NCBI GenBank assembly: GCA_035518815.1 | Contig: DATIXG010000117.1 | Coordinates: 10,719 to 74,718 of the forward strand | Reading direction: 5' to 3' | DNA length: 64,000 nt | DNA from: AG25 sp035518815 | GTDB lineage: Bacteria > Gemmatimonadota > Gemmatimonadetes > Gemmatimonadales > GWC2-71-9 | Part shown: positions 42,622 to 51,459 of the stretch, piece after piece | How the letters are laid out: every line of letters starts with the position of its first letter | How positions within the stretch are numbered: position 1 is the stretch's first letter | The notes under the pieces: model-generated | What the model saw: only the letters and a program-made list of their open reading frames with translations | What the model was told of the DNA's origin: nothing | Database searches by the model: none | Program-made: the position numbers and the translations under genes

Positions 42622-43063
42622 CGGCGGGACAGTTCGGCTGCTGGTGTTCCGTGTGGGCGCCCTGGCCTGCGCGGCTGCGGCGGAGACGGTGCGGGAGATC
42701 CTGCCGCGCCTCGAACCCACCCGGATTCCCGGCGCGCCCCCGATGGTAGCCGGGCTCGTAAACGTCCGCGGGAGTCTGGTAACCGTGGTTGACGGCTGGC
42801 GGGCGCTGGACCAGGCGGCACCGACCGGGGAGACTGGGCACGGGACCACCGTGGTGCTGGAGTTGGCCGGCGGCCGGAAGGTCGTCGGCTTCATGGTGGA
42901 CGAAGTGATCGACCTCCTCACGGTAGCCGAAGCGACCCTGGAGCGCCGCCAGGCCCTGCCCGGCGTCGATCCCCGCTTGGTCAAGGCCGTCGGCCGCCGG
43001 GACGGAGAACTCTTCATCGTCCTCGATACCGACGCGCTGCTAACCCCCATTCTTGCTTCCTAG
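42614..43063 (+). CDS. cheW: CheW-domain coupling protein (first)
   Basis: 149 residues, single CheW domain: LLVFRVGALACAAAAETVREIL, VAGLVNVRGSLVTVVDG and GFMVDEVIDLLTV. CheW links chemoreceptors to the kinase CheA. The ATG at 42614 lies just inside the end of the rluD-like gene; an upstream ATG at 42569 in the same frame adds nothing CheW-like. First gene of a 17-kb run of chemotaxis and polarity-type genes; one of three CheW-like proteins in it. Confidence 0.9.
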   Translation: MSDGGTVRLLVFRVGALACAAAAETVREILPRLEPTRIPGAPPMVAGLVNVRGSLVTVVDGWRALDQAAPTGETGHGTTVVLELAGGRKVVGFMVDEVIDLLTVAEATLERRQALPGVDPRLVKAVGRRDGELFIVLDTDALLTPILAS

Positions 43064-43072
43064 GGAGGCTGT

Positions 43073-43435
43073 GTGAGCCACACTGTCCTCGTCTGCGACG
43101 ACGCCATTTTCATGCGGACGATGATCAGCGACATCCTGGCGCAAGCCGGCTTCGAGATCGTGGGTGAGGCCGAGACGGGCGCCCAGGCCGTCGAGCGCTA
43201 CAAAGAGCTCCGGCCCGACCTGGTCACGATGGACATCGTCATGCCCGACATGGGGGGCATCGACGCGGTTCGCGAGATCGTGAAGCACGACCCCGACGCG
43301 AAGATCCTGATGTGCAGCGCGATGGGGCAGCAGGCCCTGGTGGTCGAAGCCATCCAGGCCGGCGCGAAGGACTTCGTGGTCAAGCCGTTCCAGCCCTCCC
43401 GCGTGCTCGAGGCCGTGCAGCGGGTGCTCGCCTAA
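43073..43435 (+). CDS. cheY: CheY-like single-domain response regulator
   Basis: 120-residue receiver. Acidic pocket Asp9/Asp10, phospho-acceptor Asp54 in VTMDIVMP, Ser82 in the Thr/Ser position (CSAMGQQ) and Lys104 in VVKPF. GTG start with GGGAGG 8 bases upstream. Located between cheW and cheA and with cheC just after cheA, it is the probable target of CheA phosphorylation and CheC dephosphorylation. Its output partner (flagellar switch, pilus motor or the MglA module) is not shown by sequence. Confidence 0.93.
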   Translation: MSHTVLVCDDAIFMRTMISDILAQAGFEIVGEAETGAQAVERYKELRPDLVTMDIVMPDMGGIDAVREIVKHDPDAKILMCSAMGQQALVVEAIQAGAKDFVVKPFQPSRVLEAVQRVLA

Positions 43436-43437
43436 CC

Positions 43438-45321
43438 ATGGATCTGTCGCAGTACGCCGAGCTGTTCCTGGCCGAGAGCCGGGAGCACTTGAGCGCCTGC
43501 AACCAGCTCCTGCTCGAGTGGGAGCGCAATCCTGCCGCCCGCGAGCCGGTGAGCGGGCTGTTTCGCGCCGTGCATACCATCAAGGGCATGGCTGCCACCA
43601 TGGGCTACGCGCGCGTCGCCGATCTCGCGCACCGCGCGGAAGGCCTGCTCGACGCTCTGCGGCGCGGGAGCGAGGCGGTCGGGCAGGACGTGCTCCAGCT
43701 CCTGTTCCGGACCGTCGACGCGCTCGAGAAGTCAGTGGAGCTCTCGGTCGTGGGCCGGGAAGAGGAGCTTGACGTCGCGGCGGTGACGGCGGAGCTCGAG
43801 CGCGCCGGCACGAACCTCGGGGGGCGCGCCCCGCGTCCGAGTACACCTGCGGCCCCTGCGCCTGCGCCGCCGGTGCCGACCGTCGCCCGCGGGCGGCTGG
43901 TCCAGGTGACGCTCCGCCCGGAGGCGGCGCTCAAGGGCGGGCGCGCGTTGATCGTGTTGCGCAAGGCAGCGGCGCTGGGTGCGGTGCACGCCGTCTCGCC
44001 TCCGCCCGCGGCCTTCGAGGCGGAGGATTTCGACGGACGCTTTGCGTTCCAGCTCGACTCCCAGGCCCCGGCCGACGTGATCGTCGCGGCGATCCGGACC
44101 GCCGGGGACGTCGAGGAGGTCGATGTCGTCGCCGCGGCGCCCGTGGCAGCCCGGGTCGAGGGAACCTCGGGCGAAGCGTCCCGCACGCGCCACCTGCGCG
44201 TCGACCTGCGGCGGCTCGATGCGCTCATGAACCTGATCGGCGAGCTCGTGATCGCGCGCGGCCGGTTGAACGACCTCGCGGTGGCGCGGCGGGATCCCGA
44301 GATCGACGACATCGCGATTCACGTTTCGCGCCTCTCCGGCGATCTCCAGGATGAGATCATCCAGGCGCGCATGACCCCGGTGTGGCAGGTGTTCGACCGT
44401 TTCCCCCGCCTCGTGCGCGACAGCGCCCGCCAGCTGAACAAGCAGGTCGCGTTCCGGGTGGAGGGCAAGGACATCGAGCTCGACCGCGCCATTCTGGACG
44501 AGCTGACCGACCCGCTCATGCACCTGCTGCGCAACGCGGTGGACCACGGCATCGAGATGCCGGCCGAGCGGCGGAAGGCGGGCAAGCCGGCCGAAGGCGA
44601 GGTGGTGCTCACCGCGGCGCGCGAGCGCTCGAGCGTGACGATCACCGTGTCGGATGACGGGCGCGGCGTGGACCTGCGCAAGGTGATGGCGCGCGGCAAG
44701 CGCGAGGGGTTGATCGATCCCCACGTCGAGTCGCTGAGCGACGACCAGCTGCTGCGTCTCCTGGGCCGGCCCGGCTTCACGACCACCGAATCGGTCACGA
44801 GCGTGTCGGGCCGCGGGGTGGGAATCGACGTGGCGCTGACCCGGCTGCGGGCGCTGGGCGGCTCGATCGACATCCGGACGGAGCCGGGGAAGGGCACGAG
44901 CTTCGTGCTGCGGCTGCCGGTGACGCTCGCCATCGTACGCGCGCTCATCGCGCGCGTGGGCGACGAGCGCTACGCGCTCCCCCTCACCTACGTCTCCGAA
45001 ACGGTGGAGTTTGGCGAGGTGCCGACCACCATGGTGGAGGGGCGCGAGGCGATCGTGCTGCGCGAGCGCGTGGTGCCGCTGGTCCATCTGCGCCAGCTGC
45101 TCACGGCGGGCACGGATACGCCGCCGCCCCGGCGGCCGATCATCGTGCTCGAAATGGGCGAGCGCCGGGCCGGCGTGGTGGTGGACGGGATGCTGGGCCA
45201 GCGAGAGATCGTGGTGAAGAGCTTCGACGCGCCCCAGGGCATGTTGCCGCTGTTCAGCGGGGCGACGATCATGGGCGACGGCGTGCCCGCGTTGATTCTG
45301 GACGCGGGCGGGCTCGTCTAA
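43438..45321 (+). CDS. cheA: chemotaxis histidine kinase CheA
   Basis: 627 residues with the complete CheA domain order: P1 Hpt (phospho-His46 in FRAVHTIKGMAATMGY), a Pro/Ala linker (about 128-150), a P2-like domain (about 155-240), the P3 dimerisation helices (HLRVDLRRLDALMNLIGEL), the P4 ATPase with N-box LLRNAVDHGIEMPAERR, SDDGRGVD and GRGVGIDVALTRL, and a C-terminal P5 CheW-like domain ending GDGVPALILDAGGLV. Autophosphorylates in response to receptor arrays and passes phosphate to CheY and CheB. ATG two bases after the cheY stop. Confidence 0.96.
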   Translation: MDLSQYAELFLAESREHLSACNQLLLEWERNPAAREPVSGLFRAVHTIKGMAATMGYARVADLAHRAEGLLDALRRGSEAVGQDVLQLLFRTVDALEKSVELSVVGREEELDVAAVTAELERAGTNLGGRAPRPSTPAAPAPAPPVPTVARGRLVQVTLRPEAALKGGRALIVLRKAAALGAVHAVSPPPAAFEAEDFDGRFAFQLDSQAPADVIVAAIRTAGDVEEVDVVAAAPVAARVEGTSGEASRTRHLRVDLRRLDALMNLIGELVIARGRLNDLAVARRDPEIDDIAIHVSRLSGDLQDEIIQARMTPVWQVFDRFPRLVRDSARQLNKQVAFRVEGKDIELDRAILDELTDPLMHLLRNAVDHGIEMPAERRKAGKPAEGEVVLTAARERSSVTITVSDDGRGVDLRKVMARGKREGLIDPHVESLSDDQLLRLLGRPGFTTTESVTSVSGRGVGIDVALTRLRALGGSIDIRTEPGKGTSFVLRLPVTLAIVRALIARVGDERYALPLTYVSETVEFGEVPTTMVEGREAIVLRERVVPLVHLRQLLTAGTDTPPPRRPIIVLEMGERRAGVVVDGMLGQREIVVKSFDAPQGMLPLFSGATIMGDGVPALILDAGGLV

Positions 45322-45331
45322 AGGAGGCGGC

Positions 45332-45949
45332 ATGGAGGACGTGCGGGACCTCAAGGCGCTCCAGATCGACGCGCTGCGCGAAGTGGCGAACATCGGCGCG
45401 GGCCACGCGGCAACGGCCCTGTCGCAGATGACCAATCGCCGCATCATGATCAGCGTGCCGCAGATCAACATCGCGCGGCTCGAGGAGGTCCCCGACCTGC
45501 TCGGCAATCCGCAGGATGTGGTAGCCGCGGTGCTGATGCACATGCTGGGCGATCTCACCGGGCGGACCCTGCTCCTGTTCCCGGACGCGGTGGGCAAGCG
45601 CGTGTGCGACATGCTGCTGCGGCGTCCGGCCGGCACCACCAAAGGCTACGACGTCCTCGAGCAGTCGTGTCTCAAGGAGGCCGGCAACATTCTCTCGGGC
45701 GCATACCTGAACGCGCTCTCGGACTTCATGGGGATGCTGCTCCTGCCGTCGGTGCCGAGCCTGGTGGTAGACCTGTCGGCGGCGGTGCTCACGACTGCCT
45801 ATCTCAACTTCGGCCATGAGCGCGATTTCGTGTTCTGCGTCGAGACCGAGTTCCACATCGACTCGGAGGAAGGGCTCCGGGGCCACTTCCTGCTGCTCCC
45901 CGACCTGGCGTCTCTCAAGGCGATCTTCGACGCCATTCGCTTGACCTGA
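45332..45949 (+). CDS. cheC: CheC-type CheY-P phosphatase
   Basis: 205 residues with both CheC/FliY active-site motifs ExxN: Glu17/Asn20 in LREVANIGAGHAATALS and Glu116/Asn119 in LKEAGNILSGAYLNALS. This is the CheC rather than CheX pattern. CheC dephosphorylates CheY-P and in Bacillus-type systems pairs with the deamidase CheD, which is encoded later in this same run (56446). AAAGGAGG lies 7 bases before the ATG, one of the stronger ribosome-binding sites here. Confidence 0.93.
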   Translation: MEDVRDLKALQIDALREVANIGAGHAATALSQMTNRRIMISVPQINIARLEEVPDLLGNPQDVVAAVLMHMLGDLTGRTLLLFPDAVGKRVCDMLLRRPAGTTKGYDVLEQSCLKEAGNILSGAYLNALSDFMGMLLLPSVPSLVVDLSAAVLTTAYLNFGHERDFVFCVETEFHIDSEEGLRGHFLLLPDLASLKAIFDAIRLT

Positions 45950-45952
45950 GCC

Positions 45953-48646
45953 GTGACGGCGCCGGCGCTGTCGGAACGCGATCTCGCCGTTCTCCGATCG
46001 TTTGCCCGGCGGATCGACCCGTCCGACGCCGGCGCACACAACAACCTCGGCGTCCTCTATTACCGCAAGGGCCTCGTGGACGAGGCCATCGCGGAGTTCA
46101 CGCGCGCGCTCGAGCTCGATCCGAAGATGCAGGTGGCGCAGCGCAACCTCGAGATTGCACACCACGACACGGGCTATTACGACCGGCGCGTCGCCGAGCT
46201 GCAGGAGAAGCTGCGCCAGACGCCCGACGACCGCGACACGCGCTGGGAGCTGGGGCGCGCGTACGCGATCCTCGGCCAGCACCAGGATGCGGTGGCCGAG
46301 TTCGAGGAGCTGCTCGCGCACCGGCCCGACGACGTGGCCGCCATCATCCAGCTCGGCCTCGCGGAGAAGGCCCGGGGCCGGATGGAGATCGCGACCGAGT
46401 GGTTCCAGCGCGCCTGCGAGCTCGACCCGACGAGCACCGTGGTGCAGTTCTATCTCGGCGAGGTGTACTACGGGCGCGGCATGAACGCCGACGCGCTGGT
46501 GGCGCTCGAACGGGCGGTCGCGCTGAATCCGGACAATGCGAACGCGCATTACCTCATGGCGTTCGTGCTGGGCGACCTGGGCCGCCACGAGGATGCCCGC
46601 GCTGCGTCGAAGCGCGCGATCAAGCTCAACCCGCCCCTCGCGCGGGCGCAGACCAATCTCTCCCTCGATCGCTACGCCGCCGAGAAAAAAGCGACCGACC
46701 GGCAGGTCCGCGAGAGCCCCGAGCCGGCGATCGTGGAAGGGAACGCGCTGGCGCACTACAACCTGGGGCTCGCGTTCCGCCAGAAGGGCTATTACAACGA
46801 GGCGCTGCGCGAGTACCGCCTGGCGCTCGAGCGGGGCGAGGACCGGCGGCTGACGCTCCAGGCGATGGCGGAAGTGCACCTGCTGAAGCGGGACTTCACC
46901 GCGGCGCTCGACCTGTACGAGACCCTGCTGCGCGAGGTGCCCGACTCGCCGAAGCTCTGGAACGAGCATGGCGTGGTGCACCACCAGAGCGGGCGGAGCG
47001 ATGCGGCGCTCGTGTCCTACCGGCAGGCCGTGGATGTGGACCCGCGGTACGCGCTGGGGTGGAACAACCTGGGCGTGCTGCTCGCGCACCGTGGCGAAAG
47101 CGAGGACGCCATCCAGGCGTTCCGCACCGCCCTGCAGCTGCCGGGCGGGCTCATGGCGGCCCGGCTCAACCTGGCGCTCCTGCTCTATCAGCTGCGCCGG
47201 TTCCAGCTGGCGCTCGAGGCCTACCGCCAGGTGCTCGCGACCGAGCCCGAGTCGGCCGCGGCGTGGAACGGCATCGGGCTCGTGCTGGTCGAGCTCAAGC
47301 GGTTTGCCGACGCGCGCAACGCGTTCGTGCGCGCGGTCGAGGCCGATGCGCAACACGCGGGCGCGCACTACAATCTGAGTTTCACGCTCTCGAATCTCGG
47401 CGACTACGACGGGGCGCTGCGCGCCACCAAGCGCGCGCTCGAGATCGACCCCTACTACGTCTCGCAGAAGTTCTCGCTCACGATCGATCTCCAGTTCGAG
47501 CGTGCGACCATCGGGATCGCGCCGGAGATCTCGGCCGACGTGGCGGCCGACACGCTGGGCGAGAATTTCTCGTTCGACCAGCGTCTCCTGGACAACATCT
47601 TCCAGGAGCTGGCGCCTCCGGCGGCGGCGCCCGCGGCGAAGGAAGCTGCCCGCCCGGACGACGCCCTCGCGCTCGCGCGCGATTACGTGAGCAAGGGACT
47701 GATGGACATGGCGGCGGCGGAGGCCGTGCGCGCCGTGCAGCGCGGCGCGGATCGCGGCGATGCTGCGATTTTCCTGGGCGACATCTTTGCCCGCCGCGGC
47801 CTCCACGGCGAGGCGCTCGAGCGCTACCGCGAGGCCCGGACGCTCGACCCGAAGCGCAACGATGCCCGGCTGGGCGAGGTGAAAGCCCTCCAGGCGCTCG
47901 ACCGCCAGGAGGAGGCGCGGGCCCTCGCCGAGGAATTGCAGCAGCTCACGCCGGACGACGTGGAAGCGCTTGTGGCGGTCGCCAAGGGTCGCGCCGCGGC
48001 GGGCGACGCGGGCGGGGCGCTCACGGCGCTCCAGCGCGCGCAGGCGCGGGCGCCCGGACGCGCGGACCTGCATAAGCTGCAGGGCGACGTCGCCCTCAAG
48101 GTGAACGACCCGCGCGCCGCGCTCGCCGCGTACAGCGCCGCGCTCGAGCTCGACCCCGGCTACGTCCAGGTGTGGCTCGAGCTGGGCCGCCTGCACGAGC
48201 ACAAGCAGGAATGGACCCCGGCGGAGGAGGCGTACACGCGCGCGCTCGACGTCCTGCCGAGCTTCTATGAGGCGGCGCTGGCCCTGGCCGACCTGCTGCG
48301 GCGCACCGGACGCGTTCGCGAGGCGGTGACGCGTTTGGCGACCATGCTCGAGCAGGATCCGTACGATCTCAAGGCCCTGCTCCTGCTCGGGCGCGCGCTG
48401 CTCGACGAGAAGCGGGACGAGGCCGCGCTCGCGGCGTTTCAGCGCGCGCTCAAGTTCGACGCCGAGCAGGTCGAGGCCCTGTTCCAGCTCGGCGTCGCGC
48501 TCGCGCGCCTGCATCGCTACGGTGATGCCGTGGAGGCGTGGGAGCGCGTCACCCGGCTCGATCCGGCCGGTCCATTCGCGCAGGCCGCGCGGGCCCACGC
48601 GCGGACCGCGCTCGACCTGAAGCGCATCTTCACGACGGCGGCCTGA
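45953..48646 (+). CDS. large TPR-repeat protein in the chemotaxis run
   Basis: 897 residues made almost wholly of tetratricopeptide repeats from about residue 25 (AHNNLGVLYYRKGLVDEAIAE) to 890; I estimate well over fifteen. A less repetitive, acidic stretch around 520-560 separates two TPR arrays. No signal peptide, TM or enzyme domain, so a cytoplasmic scaffold. GTG 3 bases after the cheC stop. Together with the TPR parts of four other proteins in this run it suggests a large assembly platform. Partners are unknown. Confidence 0.9.
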   Translation: MTAPALSERDLAVLRSFARRIDPSDAGAHNNLGVLYYRKGLVDEAIAEFTRALELDPKMQVAQRNLEIAHHDTGYYDRRVAELQEKLRQTPDDRDTRWELGRAYAILGQHQDAVAEFEELLAHRPDDVAAIIQLGLAEKARGRMEIATEWFQRACELDPTSTVVQFYLGEVYYGRGMNADALVALERAVALNPDNANAHYLMAFVLGDLGRHEDARAASKRAIKLNPPLARAQTNLSLDRYAAEKKATDRQVRESPEPAIVEGNALAHYNLGLAFRQKGYYNEALREYRLALERGEDRRLTLQAMAEVHLLKRDFTAALDLYETLLREVPDSPKLWNEHGVVHHQSGRSDAALVSYRQAVDVDPRYALGWNNLGVLLAHRGESEDAIQAFRTALQLPGGLMAARLNLALLLYQLRRFQLALEAYRQVLATEPESAAAWNGIGLVLVELKRFADARNAFVRAVEADAQHAGAHYNLSFTLSNLGDYDGALRATKRALEIDPYYVSQKFSLTIDLQFERATIGIAPEISADVAADTLGENFSFDQRLLDNIFQELAPPAAAPAAKEAARPDDALALARDYVSKGLMDMAAAEAVRAVQRGADRGDAAIFLGDIFARRGLHGEALERYREARTLDPKRNDARLGEVKALQALDRQEEARALAEELQQLTPDDVEALVAVAKGRAAAGDAGGALTALQRAQARAPGRADLHKLQGDVALKVNDPRAALAAYSAALELDPGYVQVWLELGRLHEHKQEWTPAEEAYTRALDVLPSFYEAALALADLLRRTGRVREAVTRLATMLEQDPYDLKALLLLGRALLDEKRDEAALAAFQRALKFDAEQVEALFQLGVALARLHRYGDAVEAWERVTRLDPAGPFAQAARAHARTALDLKRIFTTAA

Positions 48647-48649
48647 GCC

Positions 48650-49798
48650 ATGGCGATCGAAGGACCGCTGCGGGAGCTCGGCATCCACGACGTCTTCCAG
48701 CTCCTCGACCTGAGCCGGAAGACGGGCGTGCTGCGGGTGACGTCCGACCTGCGGCACAACGCCGGCACCGTGCATTTCCACGGCGGGGCCATCGTGTACG
48801 CCGAAATCCGGAGCAACCCGCACCAGCTCGGCACGTTGCTCGTCCGCACCGGGAAGATCAGCGAGGCCGATCTGGAGCGCGCGCGGGACATGCAAACGCG
48901 CCACGGTGACACGCGCCGCCTGGGCGAGATCCTGGTCGCCATCGGCGCGCTCTCGCCCCGGGAGCTCGAGCGCCAGATGCGGTTTCAGATCGAAGAAGTG
49001 GTGTTCGAGATGATGAGCTGGCACGAAGGCTTCTTCTCGTTCAGCGAGGAGGCCATCCCCGAGCCGTCGACGGACATCACGGTGCGGATTCCCACTGAGG
49101 CCGTGCTCATGGAGGGAGCGCGCCGCATCGATGAGTGGTCCCGGATCGAGAAGCGCGTCCCGCATCTGGGCGTGGTGCCGCAGATCGCGCCCCAGCCCGA
49201 AGGCGGGGAGCTGGACCTCCTGCCGCCCGAGTGGGAAGTGCTCGCCATGATCGACGGCGCGCGCGATCTCCGCGCGATCGCGACCGAGCTGGGCCGCTCG
49301 GACTTCGACGTGGCGAAGACGGTCTTCGGTCTCGAGAGCGCGGGCGTGGTCGTGCTGCTGGACAGGGGCACCGGCCGGCGCGAGCGCGGGACCAGCGCGG
49401 CGCAGCTGGCGGAGGTCGTCGCGCGCGCGGAGGACGCGCTGGCCCGGAAGGACCTCGCGCGCGCGCGCGCCGAAGCCGAGCAGGCCGCCACCCTCGCGCC
49501 GCAGGATGCGTCGGTGCACCTGCTGCTCGGCCGCCTGCACGTCGCGGAGGGGCGGGCGAGCGAAGCGGTGGACGATCTGCGCCGCGCGCTGCGGTTCGAC
49601 CCGCTGCTCGCCCAGGCCCATCGCATCCTGGGCTACGCCCTGGTCGCGTCGGGCCGGTTTGCGGAAGCGGTGGAGCAGTGGGATCAGTGGGAGCGCCTCG
49701 CGATGCACATCGAGTCGGAAGGGGCGCATCTCGAGGCGGTCCGACGCGCGCGTGCGGCGGCCCAGACCCTGGCCGGCGCGGGGGTGAGCCATGGCTGA
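48650..49798 (+). CDS. DUF4388 (PatA-like N-terminal) protein with TPR tail
   Basis: 382 residues. N-terminal DUF4388: EGPLRELGIHDVFQLLDLSRKTGVLRV ... GTVHFHGGAIVYAEIRS over about 4-60; a middle helical region of MshEN-like text (LGTLLVRTGKISEADLERA, LGEILVAIGALSPRELERQ); a winged-helix-like part (about 195-245) and two or three TPRs at the C-terminus. DUF4388 proteins occur beside roadblock/MglA genes and in gliding or chemotaxis loci of delta-proteobacteria and relatives. Same architecture as the protein at 54015, so a paralogue pair brackets the GTPase genes. ATG 3 bases after the TPR gene. Confidence 0.85.
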   Translation: MAIEGPLRELGIHDVFQLLDLSRKTGVLRVTSDLRHNAGTVHFHGGAIVYAEIRSNPHQLGTLLVRTGKISEADLERARDMQTRHGDTRRLGEILVAIGALSPRELERQMRFQIEEVVFEMMSWHEGFFSFSEEAIPEPSTDITVRIPTEAVLMEGARRIDEWSRIEKRVPHLGVVPQIAPQPEGGELDLLPPEWEVLAMIDGARDLRAIATELGRSDFDVAKTVFGLESAGVVVLLDRGTGRRERGTSAAQLAEVVARAEDALARKDLARARAEAEQAATLAPQDASVHLLLGRLHVAEGRASEAVDDLRRALRFDPLLAQAHRILGYALVASGRFAEAVEQWDQWERLAMHIESEGAHLEAVRRARAAAQTLAGAGVSHG

Positions 49799-50639
49799 CG
49801 ACGTCAAGGCGCTCTCCGCGCAGCTCGCGCAGGACCCGAACAGCCTCGTCTTCCTGCGGCTCGGCGAAATGCTGCGGCTCAAGGGACTACTCGACGCCGC
49901 GCACCGCGTGGCGCTGAACGGGCTCGAGCGCCACCCCCATTCGGCGGACGCGCACGATCTGTATGCGCGCATCCTCGCCGACAAGGGCGACTTCGAGCGC
50001 GCCTTTGACGAATGGGACATGGCGCTCCGCATCGCCCCCACGCACCTGGGCGCGTTGAAGGGGCTGGCCTTCCTTTATTTCAAGGTGGGCGACGTGGCGC
50101 AGGCGGCGGCGCACCTCGATCTGGCCCAGCGCGCGGCGCCCGGCGATCCCAGCGTGGAACAGGCGCTCGCCATGGTGCGCGGCGGCGAAGCGGCGGACGC
50201 GGCGCGCGGGGTCGGTGTCGCGTCGGCGCCGGCGTCACCGACGGCCGGGGCGCCTCCGGCGGCGGCGGCGCCGATGGAGGACGCACGCGTCTTCGCCGGC
50301 CTGGAAGGCGCCGAGGAGGGGCTGTTGCTGCTCGACTCGTCCGGTCGGGTCCTGGGCGGCACGCTGCGCGATCCCGCCGGGCAGGATGTGAGCGACGCCG
50401 TCGCGGCCTATCTCGCCGGCGTGTCGCAGGAGGCCGGCCGGACAGCCAAGCTGCTCGGTCTGGGCAGCTGGACGGGCCTCGCGGCCGAAGCGGGGGCCGG
50501 CCACGTCCATCTCGCGCAGCCGACCGGCGACGCCCTGTTGCTCGTGGTGCGCGACCGGGCGGTGCCGATGGGGCGGCTCGCGATTCTGGCGGAGCGGGCG
50601 GCGCAGGCGGCGCGCCGCTGGCTGGAGCAGCAGGCATGA
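49791..50639 (+). CDS. TPR plus roadblock/LC7-like fusion protein
   Basis: 282 residues. Residues 1-125 are three TPR units (PNSLVFLRLGEMLRLKGLLD, SADAHDLYARILADKGDFE, HLGALKGLAFLYFKVGDVA). An Ala/Pro linker (about 132-165) leads to a C-terminal domain with a roadblock/LC7-like pattern (GLEGAEEGLLLLDSSGRVLGG ... ALLLVVRDRAVPMGRLAILAER). Roadblock domains dimerise and act as GAPs or platforms for small GTPases such as MglA, encoded 1.6 kb downstream. ATG overlaps the DUF4388 gene by 8 bases and its stop overlaps the next roadblock gene (ATGA). Confidence 0.72.
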   Translation: MADDVKALSAQLAQDPNSLVFLRLGEMLRLKGLLDAAHRVALNGLERHPHSADAHDLYARILADKGDFERAFDEWDMALRIAPTHLGALKGLAFLYFKVGDVAQAAAHLDLAQRAAPGDPSVEQALAMVRGGEAADAARGVGVASAPASPTAGAPPAAAAPMEDARVFAGLEGAEEGLLLLDSSGRVLGGTLRDPAGQDVSDAVAAYLAGVSQEAGRTAKLLGLGSWTGLAAEAGAGHVHLAQPTGDALLLVVRDRAVPMGRLAILAERAAQAARRWLEQQA

Positions 50640-50989
50640 CGGCGGTCGCGTTTCAGCGAGCCCTGGATCTCGTTACCCGGGTGCGCGGCGTGAGGGGCGC
50701 GATGCTCGTCGAGCTCGGGGACGGTGTGGTCGTGGCCGAGCATCTGATGGAGGGCATCAAGGGCCCCGCGGTCGCGGCGCTCGCGGCGAGCCTCGCGAAC
50801 CGCCTCGGCCGCGCGATGGAGGCGGCGGGCCTGGGCGCCGGGGTCTACTGGCACCTCCAGGCGAGCGAGGGCGCGCTTCTCGCCGTGCCCGCGGCGTCGG
50901 GCATTCTGGTGGTCGCGGTCACCGAGCCCGAGGTCAATGTCGGCCTCGTGCGGCTCGAGCTGCTCCGGGCGGCGCAGGCGGTGACATGA
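50636..50989 (+). CDS. roadblock/LC7 domain protein, MglB-like (first)
   Basis: 117 residues, a single roadblock/LC7 fold: a long helix, then GVRGAMLVELGDGVVVAEHL, a central helix (VAALAASLANRLGRAMEAAG) and LQASEGALLAVPAASGILVVAV. In Myxococcus and Thermus, MglB of this fold is the GAP of MglA. Size and neighbours (another roadblock gene, then mglA) support an MglB-like role. ATG overlaps the fusion gene and the stop overlaps the next. Confidence 0.78.
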   Translation: MTAVAFQRALDLVTRVRGVRGAMLVELGDGVVVAEHLMEGIKGPAVAALAASLANRLGRAMEAAGLGAGVYWHLQASEGALLAVPAASGILVVAVTEPEVNVGLVRLELLRAAQAVT

Positions 50990-51456
50990 GCACGCGCGCG
51001 GTCGAAGCCTGGACACTCGCTCCGCTCAAGAAATTCGTGAGCGAAGCGGGGGTCCGCCTGGTGCTGCTGATGACGCCGGCGGGACAGGTGCTCGCGCAAC
51101 ACGGCTTCTCGCGCGCGATGGATGTCATGGCGGCGTCCGCGCTCGGCGCCGCGATCATGGCATCGACGGGCGAAATCGCGCGGCAGCTTTCACAGCCGCC
51201 CTTCGCGGCGCTCAACCATCAGGGCGTACGGCATGGAATCTTCCTCGCCGGCGTCCCCACCGGGCGAGGTACCATCGTCGCGCTCGTCGTGTACGAGCTG
51301 GACGCTTCGTCGCTCGGACTGGTGCAACTATTCTTTGAGGAGCTCGCGGCCGATCTCGACGCGGCGAGTCCCAAGGAAGCGGTGCCCAAGCAGGTGCTGG
51401 CGGCGGATTTCGAGCGGGAATTGACGAACAGCTTGAACACGTTGTTCGGGAGATAG
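50986..51456 (+). CDS. roadblock/LC7 domain protein, MglB-like (second)
   Basis: 156 residues. Roadblock core: VSEAGVRLVLLMTPAGQVLAQHGFS, a helix AASALGAAIMASTGEIARQL, then RHGIFLAGVPTGRGTIVALVVYE, followed by helices and a C-terminal tail (LAADFERELTNSLNTLFGR). Directly upstream of mglA (3-base gap), the usual place of mglB, so this is the best candidate for the cognate GAP. The C-terminal tail is longer than in the first roadblock protein. Confidence 0.82.
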   Translation: MSTRAVEAWTLAPLKKFVSEAGVRLVLLMTPAGQVLAQHGFSRAMDVMAASALGAAIMASTGEIARQLSQPPFAALNHQGVRHGIFLAGVPTGRGTIVALVVYELDASSLGLVQLFFEELAADLDAASPKEAVPKQVLAADFERELTNSLNTLFGR

Positions 51457-51459
51457 CCC

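Noticed and set aside
45269..50041. Open frame of about 1590 codons on the - strand
   Set aside because: It is antisense to six well-supported genes (cheC, TPR, DUF4388 and others). High GC removes stop codons from the complementary frame; its product is low-complexity, Arg/His/Glu-rich and resembles nothing.
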